Below, in pieces: positions 12,860-25,000 of a stretch of 64,000 nucleotides of DNA. The DNA is from Drechmeria coniospora (lineage: Eukaryota > Ascomycota > Sordariomycetes > Hypocreales > Ophiocordycipitaceae): NCBI RefSeq assembly GCF_001625195.1, contig NC_054390.1, forward strand, positions 7,103,222 to 7,167,221. Direction: 5' to 3'. Both the position numbers and the translations under genes were made by a program. The notes beneath the pieces were generated by a model, which was not told where the DNA came from, did not search any database, and saw only the letters and a program-made list of their open reading frames with translations. Position 1 is the stretch's first letter; the number at the start of each line of letters is the position of its first letter.

Positions 12860-13803
12860 CTGAACTGACAGTGAGTAGTACTTCGTACTAGTAAGTTATG
12901 TCATGGCGGCAAAGAATATCCAAAATCGACAGCTGTTCCCGCGCTGCTTGTGACCTGACGCTGAATAGTGGACTCCGTGCGTACACGTACAAGAATGTCA
13001 ATGAACGCTAGTGCACAAGCTTGTGCGCTCACCCGACCTTCCACGAACTCGCACGCACATACTTAAGTATGCATAAGTACTTACTGTACTGTACTTAATA
13101 CGCCTACTTGTACGGAGTACATAAATATATTTGCTTACTGTATATATAAGTGTATGTACTCCTTACATAAGTATATTGTACGTCACACTTGGTGTGGGCA
13201 GACAGACGTGTGATGGCTTGAGAGGTATGTGTACATGCGGACAGAAAGGAGAAGCCGGAAGCGATTCACCTTGGTTTCTCCAGCGTTCTTGCCTGTGTGT
13301 GCATGCGCACAAATGTGTTGGGGGCTCGGCCGCGATGTATTGTGTGAGTAAGTACAAGTTCGACTCTCATGGCCGAGTTAATCTTCAATGAGCTGTGCAT
13401 TTCACGCAGTAGGCAAAATTCAAGGCCAAGAAAAAGACATAAGTTGTACGTAGGCAGAGGCAGGCCGGGAATGGAGAATCGTCACTGGTCAGGTACGATG
13501 GAACGAAGGAGGGCAAAGCGGCATTTGTGGTGGCTTGCCCAGTAATGGCCAATTGATGGATCGCCGTGACCGGATAAAGGGGTGCGGGTTCTGGAAATAC
13601 CGTACTTGGTAATACTTAGGAGTGTTCATGGAAGTTATGTGCTGTATACTAATAATTAATGATACATACAGTACTCCGTACATCGTAAGTAAGTATGTGT
13701 GCAGCCGCTGTTTGCGGCAAGTACAGTACTTGCTTACATGTGCTGTCGTTTGAATGATATTTTGACCGTTAACATTATAAGCTGCATTATTCCTTTCATG
13801 ACC

Positions 13804-13922
13804 ACATACGACCATAGGCAGTGGAAAATACTGGATCCCGTCTGCTCTCCGCACGTCAAGCCACTGACCGGCAGATTAGTAGTTGAGTCGGTGACGATCA
13901 GCGAACACCGGCTGTTGTATGT
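13804..13922 (+). rRNA. 5S ribosomal RNA gene (dispersed, variant type)
   Basis: Sequence of 119 nt beginning ACATACGACCATAGG and ending GCTGTTGTATGT; the two ends pair to form helix I. The internal control region around 13875-13910 (TTAGTAGTTGAGTCGG then GTGACGATCAGCGA) matches the box A / intermediate element / box C region of fungal 5S genes. Helix II (GGCAGTGG about 13816-13823 with CCACTG about 13861-13866) still pairs although it differs from the common Pezizomycotina sequence, which looks like compensatory change. The middle part (GGATCCCGTCTGCTCTCC) resembles the alternative 5S variants known in Neurospora. A run of seven T follows. Scattered single 5S genes are normal in filamentous ascomycetes. 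A diverged pseudogene is possible but less likely given the pairing. Confidence 0.88.
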
Positions 13923-13928
13923 TTTTTT
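13922..13928 (+). terminator. Pol III oligo-T terminator of the 5S rRNA gene
   Basis: Seven consecutive T immediately after the 3' end of the 5S sequence, the usual signal for RNA polymerase III release. Confidence 0.75.
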
Positions 13929-16900
13929 GGTCCCTTGTCTGACTCGACGTGCAATAGCAGTCGGTATAAGTAAGTACAGTAAGTAATTATTACTCGAGTG
14001 AGTACTTGCTCCGCACAGTACATGTACTTGTACTTACAGTACATATTCGATAATGCATGTTCAGCAGCCAGTATGGATCATATTTTTGGCCGTTTTTATA
14101 GTAATACTGAGTACTGTAATACAAGCTCGTACTTGTTTCATGGTCATAGTATTCAGTATGCAGGTATGTATGTCTTAAGGAGGAACCTACAGCATTGTAG
14201 TGGTCCGTACTTACGGAGTACCTGCTGTCGCCCCTTCCGTTCCGTACCAAGCAGTCCGTGGTGCGAAGGGTAAGTACACCGAATGACAACCTGCAGGCTG
14301 TCGCCGTAGGTACTGACGGGTTCGATAATGGGTGGTCTCCGTGCGGGGGACGATCTGCGCGACAACGGCGTATGAGCTGAAGCAGGATCAGTCAGGGTTC
14401 TCCCCTAAACGGACACCACTTGGCGTGGACGATGCGATGTCTCGTCCCATTATTCGCTTGTTCGAGCCGCCGCCGTCTGCTTTCTGCTCACATTTCTGCG
14501 CAGCGCCAACTAGAATGAGGGGGTTTTGCATGCATGCAACTTGGTGGCGGAAAGCGCGTGGGGGACAATGGACAAGATAGGGCTAGATGTGCATATCATG
14601 GGTATGGCCGTCGTCGTTGTCGGGAACGAAGCAACGTCACACGAGATGCAAGATGTCCGTACAAGTACGAGGCCTTGACCATCGTTCCTTTCATCAGACC
14701 TGCATCAGTAAGCACCTTGCGCCGACGCGAATGATGGGAGTAAGTAGTTGTGCAAGTAGATGCAGGCGGGTATTCCTTCAACCGGGTCGATCGGGTGTGG
14801 CACACCAGGTAAATATATTACCAGCCACAATGGTGGCCTAGCGGCCTTCGTCCCTTTGCGGATAGAGTCGGCGGTGCACGTGTTCGGGTCGATGACGGCA
14901 AAAGTTCGGGCGCATACAAGTACAGTATTACATGTAAGTACTTGGCGCTCCACAATATGACGCTAATACAGGCATCCTTTCGCCAATGCGCGTAGCGGAC
15001 CAGTTGTGCTTGCTGTATCCGTACGGGGCACTGAGTGGCAAGTCTACTTACTTAAGTACAACTACGGAGTAATAATACATGCAATAATACATGTACGGAG
15101 TAAGTACACATAATTAGTGCAAGTTGTGCAAGTACAGTGCAGTGCACCTGATTATCCGTGGACAATTGAAGCAGTAACAATACTAAAAATACCAAGCAAG
15201 TAATACTTACTTACATGATCCAGCAGACCCGTCATTCGACTGGGCAAACTGCCTCACCGGACCGGGTAGAGAGGAGAAGGTGTTCATTGTGCGCGAAATC
15301 AATCTTGTCATTGATGTAAGGCCACTGTGTTCGTTCAGAAGAACGGGCCACGCCGCCGGCTTGAAAATGGAATCATCACCGCCTGAGGCCCGGAGCTGCG
15401 TTTTGGTATTTCTTTCGAAGTACCTAGGAGCCAGGCGCCGACCAGATTGGTGCAAGTACAGGTTTCGTTGCTGAAAGGATATTGGGCGGCTCGCAAAGCC
15501 GGCAGCACCTTGGCACCAACTGCGTACTACCTGATTTGGTTACTGCCCTTAAGTAAGTTAGTCGAAACATCGGTGGGTTGGCTACGGAGAATTAAGTACG
15601 TACTCCGTACTTACGGGTTAGATAACGCCAACGAGTAATAATACACCGCATTGTCCGGAGTACAACTAAGTACATGTAAGTACAACTACATGTAAGTACA
15701 ACAAGTACACTTTTAGTTGTACTGTACTTACAACAATAAAGGTACTGTAGACAAGCACTTACAAGAACTCGTACTGCATGCAGTACATGTACATGTGCAG
15801 TGCACTTGTACTTAAGTACAGTACATGCATGACTCCGTGTGGTAAACCCCGTACTACTGTACTTACACCTACATGCATGTATAAGTACATGTCTACTCCG
15901 TATTGGTACATGCACGAGTAGTAATAATCAATCATTACTCCGTACTCCGTAATGAATTACTCTGCACCGGTGTCGTGTACTGTACTTACGTGTACAATCG
16001 TGACCATGTCGTCTGTCTGTCTTCGAGTCAGTCGCGCATGGCTCCTGTAGTTCGGAGCACAAGTGATACTTAATACCCCGTTCAGGTACAGCCAACTACG
16101 TTGTACACCTAGGCATGCAATTGCCTTGGCCCTGTATCCCTGACCTGGGCAATAACCCAGTGCCGACGTCGACCGAACGTTCGACTGACGCGGCGAAATG
16201 CAAGAGAGAATGGTCTGGGGGAGGGGGGAGGGGAGGGGAGATAAACGCAAACGGCGACACGAATTCAGTGAGCCGACCCTGCTCTTGCCCGGCGCACTTG
16301 GCTACAAGTACTTAAGTATTGTAGTATTATTTAAGTACTGTACTTTGTTGCCCCAACGGGCCTGTAACGGGGTCAAAGTCCGGGTAGTTAGTTACGTAAC
16401 GGTATCCACTTCCATGCCTGTGCAAGCAGGCGCTGAGGACACCTGGTGGTAGGCAACAACAGCATGAAGAAGAACACCAATAGATTGATTCTGACCCATC
16501 TCACGATACTTGATTCGTTGTAGCCCTAGTCAGGGCGGATCCCCCTTACTATCTGTCGCATCATATTACTTCGTACTGTAAGTACGACTCGTCACCACAA
16601 GCAAGTCTCATGCTTCCTACTCGGGTAGCTCTTTTATTGTACTTACTCATCCTTGTACGTGGTCCATCGGCCCTGCCATCTAGCCGGATTAGGTGCGAGT
16701 ACACCTTGGGCTAGGTGCAGAATCTACATGTCTGTAGCCTGATGCAAGCACAGAAAACCCTACTGGGAAAGTTATAGTTCACGTACTACAGTCTTTACTG
16801 TACTTGTTGTTTCATCCTTGCTCACACAAGGGTGGAAGGCAAGCGATGGGGCGATGGACCCCCCATCATTCCTCTAGTGCCGGCTGGTGGCGCTCAAGTT

Positions 16901-17365
16901 CAGAGACGGCCATATGCCACCATCACAGGCGCGTGGTGTCCAACCGCCTTCTGCATCGAACGAAAGTACAGTACGTTCGACGTGGGGCAAGCACTGACAC
17001 AAGTACTTACTTACAGTACGGAGTACTGCACAGTAAGGGGCAACTATAATGCCACTATACTCAAGCTAGTATACTTGTAACTTGCTGGAGGGCCCTGCAG
17101 TGGTTTGTGGTAGCAAAACGAACTGTGCAGGTATGGTTGAAGTGGGGACCGCGAAGGCCTTTTTCCGCCTTGTTGACATGAAAAGATTGAGGAAATAGGC
17201 GAGATTGAATGAGAACAGATGGGGTCCCTAAGTACTTACTTACAGTACTTACGCCCTTCCCTAACCAAATACTATGCTTATAGTTATATTTCTTCTGCCT
17301 CTACCGTTCTGCTCGTCTGTGCGTTCGTCTGGATGCGAACGATTGACCGAAGCGCTTCGTTCACC

Positions 17366-18918
17366 ATGATACGCAACTGGGTGTCCCCGAGGCTCCTTCC
17401 TGGCGCCGCTGCCGCCGTCGTGCTCCTGCTTCTCTACTATTTCGGCCATTCTTCCTTTGACCTTTTCGAATACGATCGCTCCCAGGGCCACGCCGAGAGC
17501 TCGGCACCGGTTTCCCATTCGAGTCTACATCTCGGGCATCGTCCGGCGCAGACGAGCAAGAAAGCATCGTCGGCCTTTTCCGACCGGCCGAAACCGCATG
17601 ACTTACCGAAAGTGATGGGCCTTGTATTCTTCGGCCGCCGTCAAACTGTCTCGATCCTGGACTGCTACCTTAAGGTTTGCCCACCTAGACCCTCCCCGTT
17701 CCATAGTCCTTGCCTGCGACCCATCGCCGCACCGCATCCCCGACGGTTTCGCGTCCTGTCTGCTAACAGTAGTAACAGCGCAACTTGGTTAAGAACGGCG
17801 GCTGGCTCGATGGCGTTATTTGGCTCAAGCACACGGCCGACGCGACCGACCTTGCTTTCCTCGACAAGGTCGTCGAGAGCGAAGCCGACTATGTCGCGCA
17901 AGATGTCCAAAACCTGGACCAGGATGGCTACTCCAACGCATATGACGAAATCAAAGACGATATTTTGTATGTTAAGATAGACGACGACATTGTACGTTAT
18001 TATCCCCTTCCCCCCCACCCCTGCTCCCTCCTCTTGCCTTCTTGCCGTCCCTGGTTTGCTACTCGTATACTTACCGACCTGCGTGGTAGATTTACATTGA
18101 GGATACGGCTATCGCGTCTATTGTTGAAACCAAGCATACACGGCCCGAGTTCTTCCTTGTCTCGGCCAATGTTGTAAACCATCCCCTCCTTAGCTGGGTT
18201 CATACAAACCTCGGCGCCGTCAGGCCATACCTGCCAGAGCTGGACCGGGAGTACCCGACGGCCGAGGATGGTAACGGTACCGATTGGCGCCCGTCCCACC
18301 TGCCAGCCTGGGGCGGGAACTTTAAGGATCCCAAGATCGAGAACAACTGGAATACTGCCCATCAGAAGAAGCACCGCTGGCTTCCGGTAACGTCGCCAAG
18401 CAGCGATGGCTCCGATCCGCTCGACAAGACGCCCATCAGCCAAATACAGTATGACCCCTGGGGGGTAAGCTGGTTCATGTGGCAGATTGGCGCGCAGCAG
18501 CACTACAGCCTGCACGAGCATCTCGAAAAGAACGAGCTGCAGCAGTATAGATTCCGGACCTGGGATTTTCAGTTTAAGCGGGCGAGCATACAGTTTATTG
18601 CTATGATGGGCCGAGATATTAATGCCGTAAAGCCCATCCAGGGGGTCGATGAACAATACTTTACTGTTGATATGCCCAAGAAGCTCGGAAGACGTAGGTC
18701 CTTTGCCACCCTCGTCTATGAGACCGCTCTGCTGACACTCTATAGACGCTGTTGCAGATGGCGGGGGCGTCGTCGCCCACTTCAGCTACGTGACCCAAGT
18801 CAACCCTGCCGAGAACGGCGGTATGAAATCGACGGATATTTTGGATAGGTACCGCTCCTACGCACAGGAAAACATTTGCACGGGTCCGATGCTGTGGACG
18901 CCCGAGGAAGGAGAGTAG
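17366..18918 (+). CDS. Putative type II membrane glycosyltransferase-like protein, copy B
   Basis: Exons are 17366-17674, 17779-17991, 18090-18693 and 18746-18918, about 432 aa. Exons 1 and 4 have exactly the same length as in copy A (309 and 173 nt), exons 2 and 3 are one codon longer each, and all intron phases agree, so the two are tandem paralogues. Seen: signal anchor after MIRNW (about residues 12-30), GLVFFGRRQ, DCYLK, the KIDDDI-IYIED metal-site-like block (DDD at about 171-173), SANVVNHPLLSW and a C-terminal CTGPMLWT. In the linker the copies differ most (PSSDGSDP region), while the catalytic-like blocks are nearly identical, which suggests purifying selection on both. The reaction is not known. 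A longer upstream frame from 17219 exists but is not shared with copy A. Confidence 0.8.
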
Positions 18919-19825
18919 CGTAGAAGGGTGCATTGGATATTGAGTATTGACACGGATCCCTCAGCGACTGCGTCAGCGACTGCGGCATGATTGGTTAGAT
19001 CGGAACGATAGGCACATATGTGTACATGTACGGAGTACTCCGTACATTGATGATATTATCAAATTCCTCTCGCTGAATCGCAATCCTATTCTCTTTGACC
19101 ATCGATATCCCGCTTGTGATGCAGAATACCCAACAGACGCGTAGGTGGTGGGCGAGAATAGGACTTCCTCGACTTCGACAGCCACCTCGATCGATAGGTG
19201 GGTGCTCGTCCGCAACAAAACTTGTAATATTATTACCCCGTAACCTACGTGTACACTACTTGAAAATACAGGCACCCCTTCGTTTCCAGCCTTCACCTAA
19301 GTAATTACAAGTAATACAGTAAGTACTTTACAGCGGCGGGCGGCCGCTGCAAGGCGGCATGGCCCCAACAGGCCCATTTGGCAAAGCCCAATGGGGAAGG
19401 CGGTGTCCACAGCTCGTGCATCTATTTACCCACTATTTTCTGCACTCAGTACTTACTTACTAGGTACTAACTTACTGTAAGTTCTTACTGTACTTACTGT
19501 ACAGTACTGTACTTAAGTACGGAGTACTGCTTGTAATTACTTACAGTACGGAGTACGGAGAACTTAGGTACTCATTGCTGGCGGCGGTACCGAGCCAACC
19601 AGTATTATTAATAGTTGTTGTTCGGAAAGGACATCCAAAATCGACTGCCACTAATAAACATAATTACCCCGCGGTTTTTGACTCAAGTCACTCGACGCTG
19701 GATGAATTAATTATCCGACAACGGTTTCAGCACACCCTTCTGCTCCCCTTCCATCACGACTCCGTCCCACCTCGTCGTCGGCTCGAAACATCTGCAAATT
19801 CGATCAAGCCGTAACCTAATCCATA
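18919..19825. other. Intergenic region before the GlnRS gene
   Basis: 3' flank of copy B, then the last recognisable block of duplication unit B (about 19330-19440, matching 12680-12830, and about 19580-19660, matching 12900-12960). GTAC-rich motifs are dense at 19440-19570. The GlnRS promoter should lie in 19660-19825; nothing specific was recognised. Confidence 0.6.
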
Positions 19826-22042
19826 ATGCCGGATCCAGTTGCTGACGTGACGGAAGCTACCGTCAAGCTCGTGCTGGACGAAGGCACAGGCGAAATGGTG
19901 ACGCGGAACGAGCTGAAGAAACGACTGCAGAAGCGGGCGCGGAAAGCGGCACAGGCCGACGCTCGCGCGAAGCAAGCCGAGAATCCCCAGCCGAAGGGGG
20001 TTGCGTCGACGCCGAAAGCGAAGCGGGAAGAGGTCGTCGAGCTCGACCCCCAAGCCATGTTCAAGCAAGGCTTCCTCGCCGACGTCTTCAGGGACCGTCC
20101 CGTCAAGCCGGTCGTCACCCGCTTTCCACCGGAGCCGAACGGCTATCTGCACCTCGGGCACGCCAAGGCGATCGCCATCGACTTTGGCTTCGCGAAATAC
20201 CACGGCGGCAGGACGGTACGCACGCGTCCACGCACGCCCGTCGTCCGATGCATCGACCGCTGGCTGACCTGACCTGACCTGCTTCCCAGATCTTGAGGTA
20301 CCTTGACGGCTCGACTTTTCCGACGAACTAACTCCTGAATCGATTGCAGATTCGACGACACGAACCCGGACGAGGAAGAAGAGATCTACTTCGAATGGAT
20401 CGTCAAGATCATCAAATGGCTCGGCTTCACACCCGATGAAATCACCCACTCGAGCGACAACTTCCAAAAGCTCTACGAGCTCGCCATAGAGCTCGTCAAG
20501 AAGGAGAAGGCCTACGTGTGCCACTGCGGCGAGGAGGAGATCAAGCTGCAGCGCGGCGGCAAGGACGGCAAGGAAGGACCGAGGTTCCGCTGCCAGCATG
20601 CCGACCAGGACGTTGCCACCAACTTGGCCAAGTTCAAGGACATGCACGACGGCAAGTACGAGCCCCGATCCGCCTTCCTGCGCATGAAGCAAGACATCAC
20701 CAGCGGAAATCCTCAGATGTGGGACCTCGCCGCCTACAGGATACCGAAGCAGCAGAAGAGTCATGTGCGGGCGCCCGAGTGGAAGATGTTTCCCACCTAC
20801 GACTTCACCCACTGCTTGTGCGACAGCTTCGAGGGAATCACTCACAGTCTCTGCACGACCGAATTCATCCTGTCGAGGGAGAGTTACGACTGGCTCAACA
20901 GGACACTCGGCGTGTACGAGCCGATGCAGCGAGAATTCGGTACGTCTGCCTCCCGATACGGCCACGCGCCTGCTTGGCCGGCGACCCTTGCAGGCAGTGG
21001 CGACAGCCGTCCGTGGTAGGAAGAGTGCACTCTTCGGCTGACGTCTTCCACCCCCTCCTCCCAGGCCGGCTGAACGTCAGCGGCACCATCATGAGCAAGC
21101 GGGCGCTCAAGAAGCTCGTCGAGGGGAAGATTGTCGCAGGCTGGGACGACCCTCGGCTGCATACCCTCATCGCCATCAAGCGAAGAGGCGTACCGCCCGG
21201 CGCCCTCCTCTCCTTCATCAACGAACTTGGCGTGACGACGGCGCGGACCATCATCTCCATCGCCCGCTTCGAGCAGTCTGTCCGCCGATACCTCGAGCAC
21301 ACGGTCCCCCGCATCATGCTCATCCTGGACCCGGTTCCCGTCACCATCGAGGATCACGTGGAGGAGATGGAGGTCGACACGCCCTACTCGACAAAGGACG
21401 CCAAGTTCGGCTCCCACAAGGTCAAGTTCACCAAGACGGTCTACATCGACCGCTCCGACTTCCGCGAGGAGGACAGCAAAGGATACTTCCGACTCGCGCC
21501 CGGCAAGGCCGTCGGACTCTTCCAAACGCCGTATCCCATCAAGGCTACGAGCTTCACCAAGGACGAAACGACGGGCCTCGTCACTGGCGTCAGTGCCGTC
21601 TTCGACAAGGAGGCCAAGCCCAAGACGTATATTACCTGGGTGCCGGAGGGTTCGGCCAAGGTGGAGGCTCGAATCTACAACCAGCTGTTCAAGTCGGACG
21701 ATCCTTCGGCCGTCGAAGGCGGCTTCCTGAACGACGTCAACCCAAACAGCTTGGTCGTCCACAAAGACGCCTTGATCGAGGCCGGATTCTCTGAGATCCA
21801 GGCTAGGGCACCCTGGCCGGCCACGGCCGGCGAAGCGAGCGGGACGAGCGGACCAGAAAGCGTGCGCTTCCAGGCGATGCGCGTTGGCTATTTCGTGAGT
21901 GGCGGCGTTGCTGCATCACCGCCTGCGCGTGCAAGTGGAGCCGCAACTGACACCGCCGCAGGCCGTCGATTCCGATTCCACCGCCGACAAGATTGTCCTC
22001 AATCGCATCGTCTCTCTGAAGGAGGATTCGGGCAAGAAATAA
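19826..22042 (+). CDS. GLN4: Glutaminyl-tRNA synthetase, cytosolic
   Basis: Exons are 19826-20215, 20290-20297, 20350-20939, 21065-21894 and 21962-22042, about 632 aa. The second exon is only 8 nt; without it the frame breaks, and with it the junction reads [18 protein letters not shown], as class I GlnRS requires. Seen: [17 protein letters not shown] carrying the HIGH-type motif (HLGH, about 108-111), [21 protein letters not shown], and the KMSKS-type motif as MSKRAL (about 338) followed by [10 protein letters not shown]. The C-terminal anticodon-binding beta-barrels follow. It charges tRNA-Gln in the cytosol. The N-terminus is a short basic Ala/Lys-rich extension (residues 30-70), shorter than the yeast appended domain. 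[13 protein letters not shown] and FDDTNP separate it from the related GluRS. Confidence 0.95.
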
Positions 22043-25000
22043 TATAAAGAAGCTCCGTCGGAGATTGGGACGAAAGCGCATGGGAGACTGATGCGAATCT
22101 ATGGTATTGCCGATGAAAGGGATTCGCATAGCGTGCGCAGCCCTGGCCGATGCGACCAGAGGAGCTCTCAAGCAATGTTAACATTCGAGACGGCCGCAAC
22201 CCAAGCTATGCCGTGCTCGCGTCAGCGTCGCGGCTATCGCGCCCGACCCTGGCCTGGTTCGCCATGACAATCGACTCGTCCATCATTCCTCCCATTAGTA
22301 ATGCATGCATGATGATCCCGCTGCTTGCACACAAGTACGTAACATCCCGAGCGGATGGAAGGCCCGAAAGCGCCCAATGGACGGAGTGCACCTAGGTTAC
22401 TCCGGACGCGGTCCAGGGCATTCATGCCTGTCGCAGGCACTCCGTACCCACGCACTGCACAAGTGTTGCAAGTGCAGCATCGAACAGACATGCATGCACT
22501 ACACTCACTCCGTACTGCGGACCGATAACCAACGACTCGGACGCGCATGCGAGACCTCACGTCATTTTGGAACATGTAGCGGGTAGCGGGTGCAGATCAC
22601 CACCGTCCCGCCCGCCCATCGGTGGCTAGCGGCTGGCCATTCGGGAGCAAGACACACGGCACGAAGCAAAGAGAGGGATCGATGTTTCTGGCCAACGTTG
22701 CAAGGACGCGAATCATGTCTCACCGGACCGAAGCCCGCAGATAATAGGGGCAATGACATTTCTCGTCCTGTCGGGTTCGGACAAATGGCAAGGCCAAACG
22801 GAAAGGGGGCCCACAAGTGTCAGGATGGCCGTCAGACATGCAAGTATGTACTTGCAATGATTACGAGTGTCAGGATTCAGCCGACAACCTGGCTGACGTT
22901 TGTCGGCCTCGACCGACCGACCGACCGCCTGGCTGGCCGCGAATCCTAGGGCGAAATTCCAGAGCGCTCGTGATGCATCGTCTTGGTGCACGTACTATAC
23001 AGTGTACAATACATCCTGATATAGGTACGAAGGCCAGAGTGCATGACGATGGGGATAACTCTGGGGGGAATTGACCTTGAAAAGCACCTTGAAAGGCACC
23101 TTAAAAGGCGGAGGGAGGCTCGCGAGGTGGGCTACACCTACGGAGTACAGTAGGACGCGGCTCCAGGAAGGGTTCCGGGGGGAAGTGAGATTCTGCGCCG
23201 CCGTCCGAATACTTGCGCGAAGCTTCCTTGCCCACCCGAGGACAAGGCTGGAACTGAAAGGCGACAAGGCGGATAGGTCGCCTCTGCTAGTCTCGTCGGC
23301 GGCCGCATGGAGGGACAAGTGCATGGACTGCAAGCAAGTGCCAACAGCACAGGCGGCTGCGGCGTAGGAGGCTGTGCCTATTCGTGGATTGCCGTTCACG
23401 TAAGCAGGATGTGTAAGCAAGGGGCACCTGGCGGCGACGCGGTGCCGAGACAGAGAGGGAGAAACGGGCCGGATAGGGTGCGAATACTTTTGTGGCAGAT
23501 GGTCATGGCCACGACGACACCGTGTCGCAGCGGGTGAAGTCGAGGTGTCGCCCGAGTATCGCGATTGGCCAGCTCCGAACAACTTCGTAAGAGTGGACGA
23601 GCTCGAAGGCCGGCAATGTACTAACTGTACTTACTTATCATTGCCGCGTACGGAGCACTCCGAACTGAGCTATAAGTACACCGTACGATGTATGTACTTG
23701 TACTTGCAAGTACTTAGGTGTGCGTGATGTGATAGGTAATAGGTGCACGTAAGTACATGTACTTGGGAGGTACATGAAGCCTGTGACTGCACCAGCAGGT
23801 GCACGGAGTAATGACCAGTAATAACTAGGTACGCCCAGAGTCTAACACAAGTACTGGATGGGGTCAGTGTACTTACAGGAAATTGCACGAGTACATATGC
23901 TCGTTCCGTGCTAAGCAAGCGTGCGTGTATCGGGCCATCACGGCGTGTTGGGAACATGTTCGGGGTCAGGACGATGAGAAGTCAAACTCGGAAGTTGGGT
24001 ACTCGGGTAGAGCGAGTCAACCACTCCAGCTCCAGGTATCCGCACAGCAAACAACATTACTGCAAAAGTTAGCCAACATTTTTGGACTGCCAATCGCTCG
24101 CATGGTGCCTAACACTCCGTACAAGTACAGAGTACTTACTTCGCTGGAGGAATCGGTGTGCGATGTCGGCCCCGCCACAAGCTTTCGCGGCCATAGTCGA
24201 ACACTTGTTCTCTCACAAACAAGGAGGTCGGTTCCCGTCAGCGGAAGGCTAGGGGGCTTACCTTGTCACACGTACAAGTAAGTGTGCTCAACGAGGTCCG
24301 GTAGGAGCCAGTTAGGGGCCAGTGCTGGCCATCCATCAGCATGGGTGATACACCATACGAGTAAGATCAGTCGGGCCTGGCCAATGGCAGGGTCACGATA
24401 AGGGACCCAACAAGTACGTACCTGGCGCCGAATGGGGCCGACCGACCTAGGACGCACGCCCGTTGTCCGGCCGGGCTGTGGCAGTCGGCGATGGGATGGA
24501 TTCCACCATCATCGTTGCTGCCTTCAGTCAGCTGCTGCATGGAATGCCATCTGGAGCGCGGGGCATAGATAAGTACGTACTCATACATGCTTCTTGCACC
24601 TTGAACGGATACGGGTATGATAACGATGAGCACATGTGCGTGCGTAAGTACGTAGAACGATTCGAGTGCGTATTGACAACCCGCAAGGAATATGGGGCAA
24701 TGCGCTCGGTACTCCGAACTCCGCGCTCAGCACTCCGTACAAGGAAGGATTCCGACGGCAAGCGAGGACGGTACGTGTGCATGTGCACCCGAGTGCAGGT
24801 ACGGGAGCCCTGCACTCAACCGACGCCGAGGCCGCTACACCATCCTTCGCCGTCATCGACCACCACCTCGAATCGGAGGTGCGTGCTCGGAACGGCCAAG
24901 CAGAGGAGCGCGACAGGTTGCAGTATACAGGAAACCCGAACGGGGCCAATGGACGGACGGACGGACGGATGGATGGATGGATGGATGGACCCCCTTACCC

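Larger units (their letters stand above)
7925..12960 (+). repeat. Tandem segmental duplication, unit A (about 5.0 kb)
   Basis: Blocks of unit A recur in the same order and orientation in unit B: about 7931-7990 with 12995-13062; 8215-8400 with 13390-13588; 8555-8660 with 14245-14365; 8705-8960 with 14395-14700; 9055-9150 with 14800-14910; 9860-10000 with 16150-16290; 10050-10200 with 16825-16960; the coding gene 10445-12064 with 17366-18918; 12680-12830 with 19330-19440; and about 12900-12960 with 19580-19660. Noncoding blocks are diverged and gapped; coding exons are better preserved. This shows a head-to-tail duplication that is not recent. Exact edges were judged by eye and may be off by tens of bases. 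Confidence 0.8.
12065..17365. other. Long intergenic region between the two glycosyltransferase-like paralogues
   Basis: It contains the 3' flank of copy A, the junction of the duplication units near 12960-12985, and the enlarged 5' part of unit B. Only the 5S rRNA gene at 13804-13922 is a supported gene. A G homopolymer of about 16 bases lies near 12844-12859. The DNA is crowded with GTAC, AAGTACTT and TACGGAGTA-type motifs (notably 13040-13170, 13980-14050, 15040-15210, 15590-15960 and 16960-17040), many arranged as short inverted repeats. No long frame shows a conserved domain. Confidence 0.65.
12985..19660 (+). repeat. Tandem segmental duplication, unit B (about 6.7 kb)
   Basis: Second copy of the segment described for unit A, same orientation, directly adjoining it. 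It is about 1.6 kb longer. The excess sits in noncoding DNA and consists largely of GTAC-rich short motifs plus the 5S rRNA gene at 13804-13922, which has no counterpart at the aligned place in unit A (between about 8400 and 8540). The gene of this unit keeps an open frame and all splice sites, so both units remain potentially functional. Confidence 0.8.
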
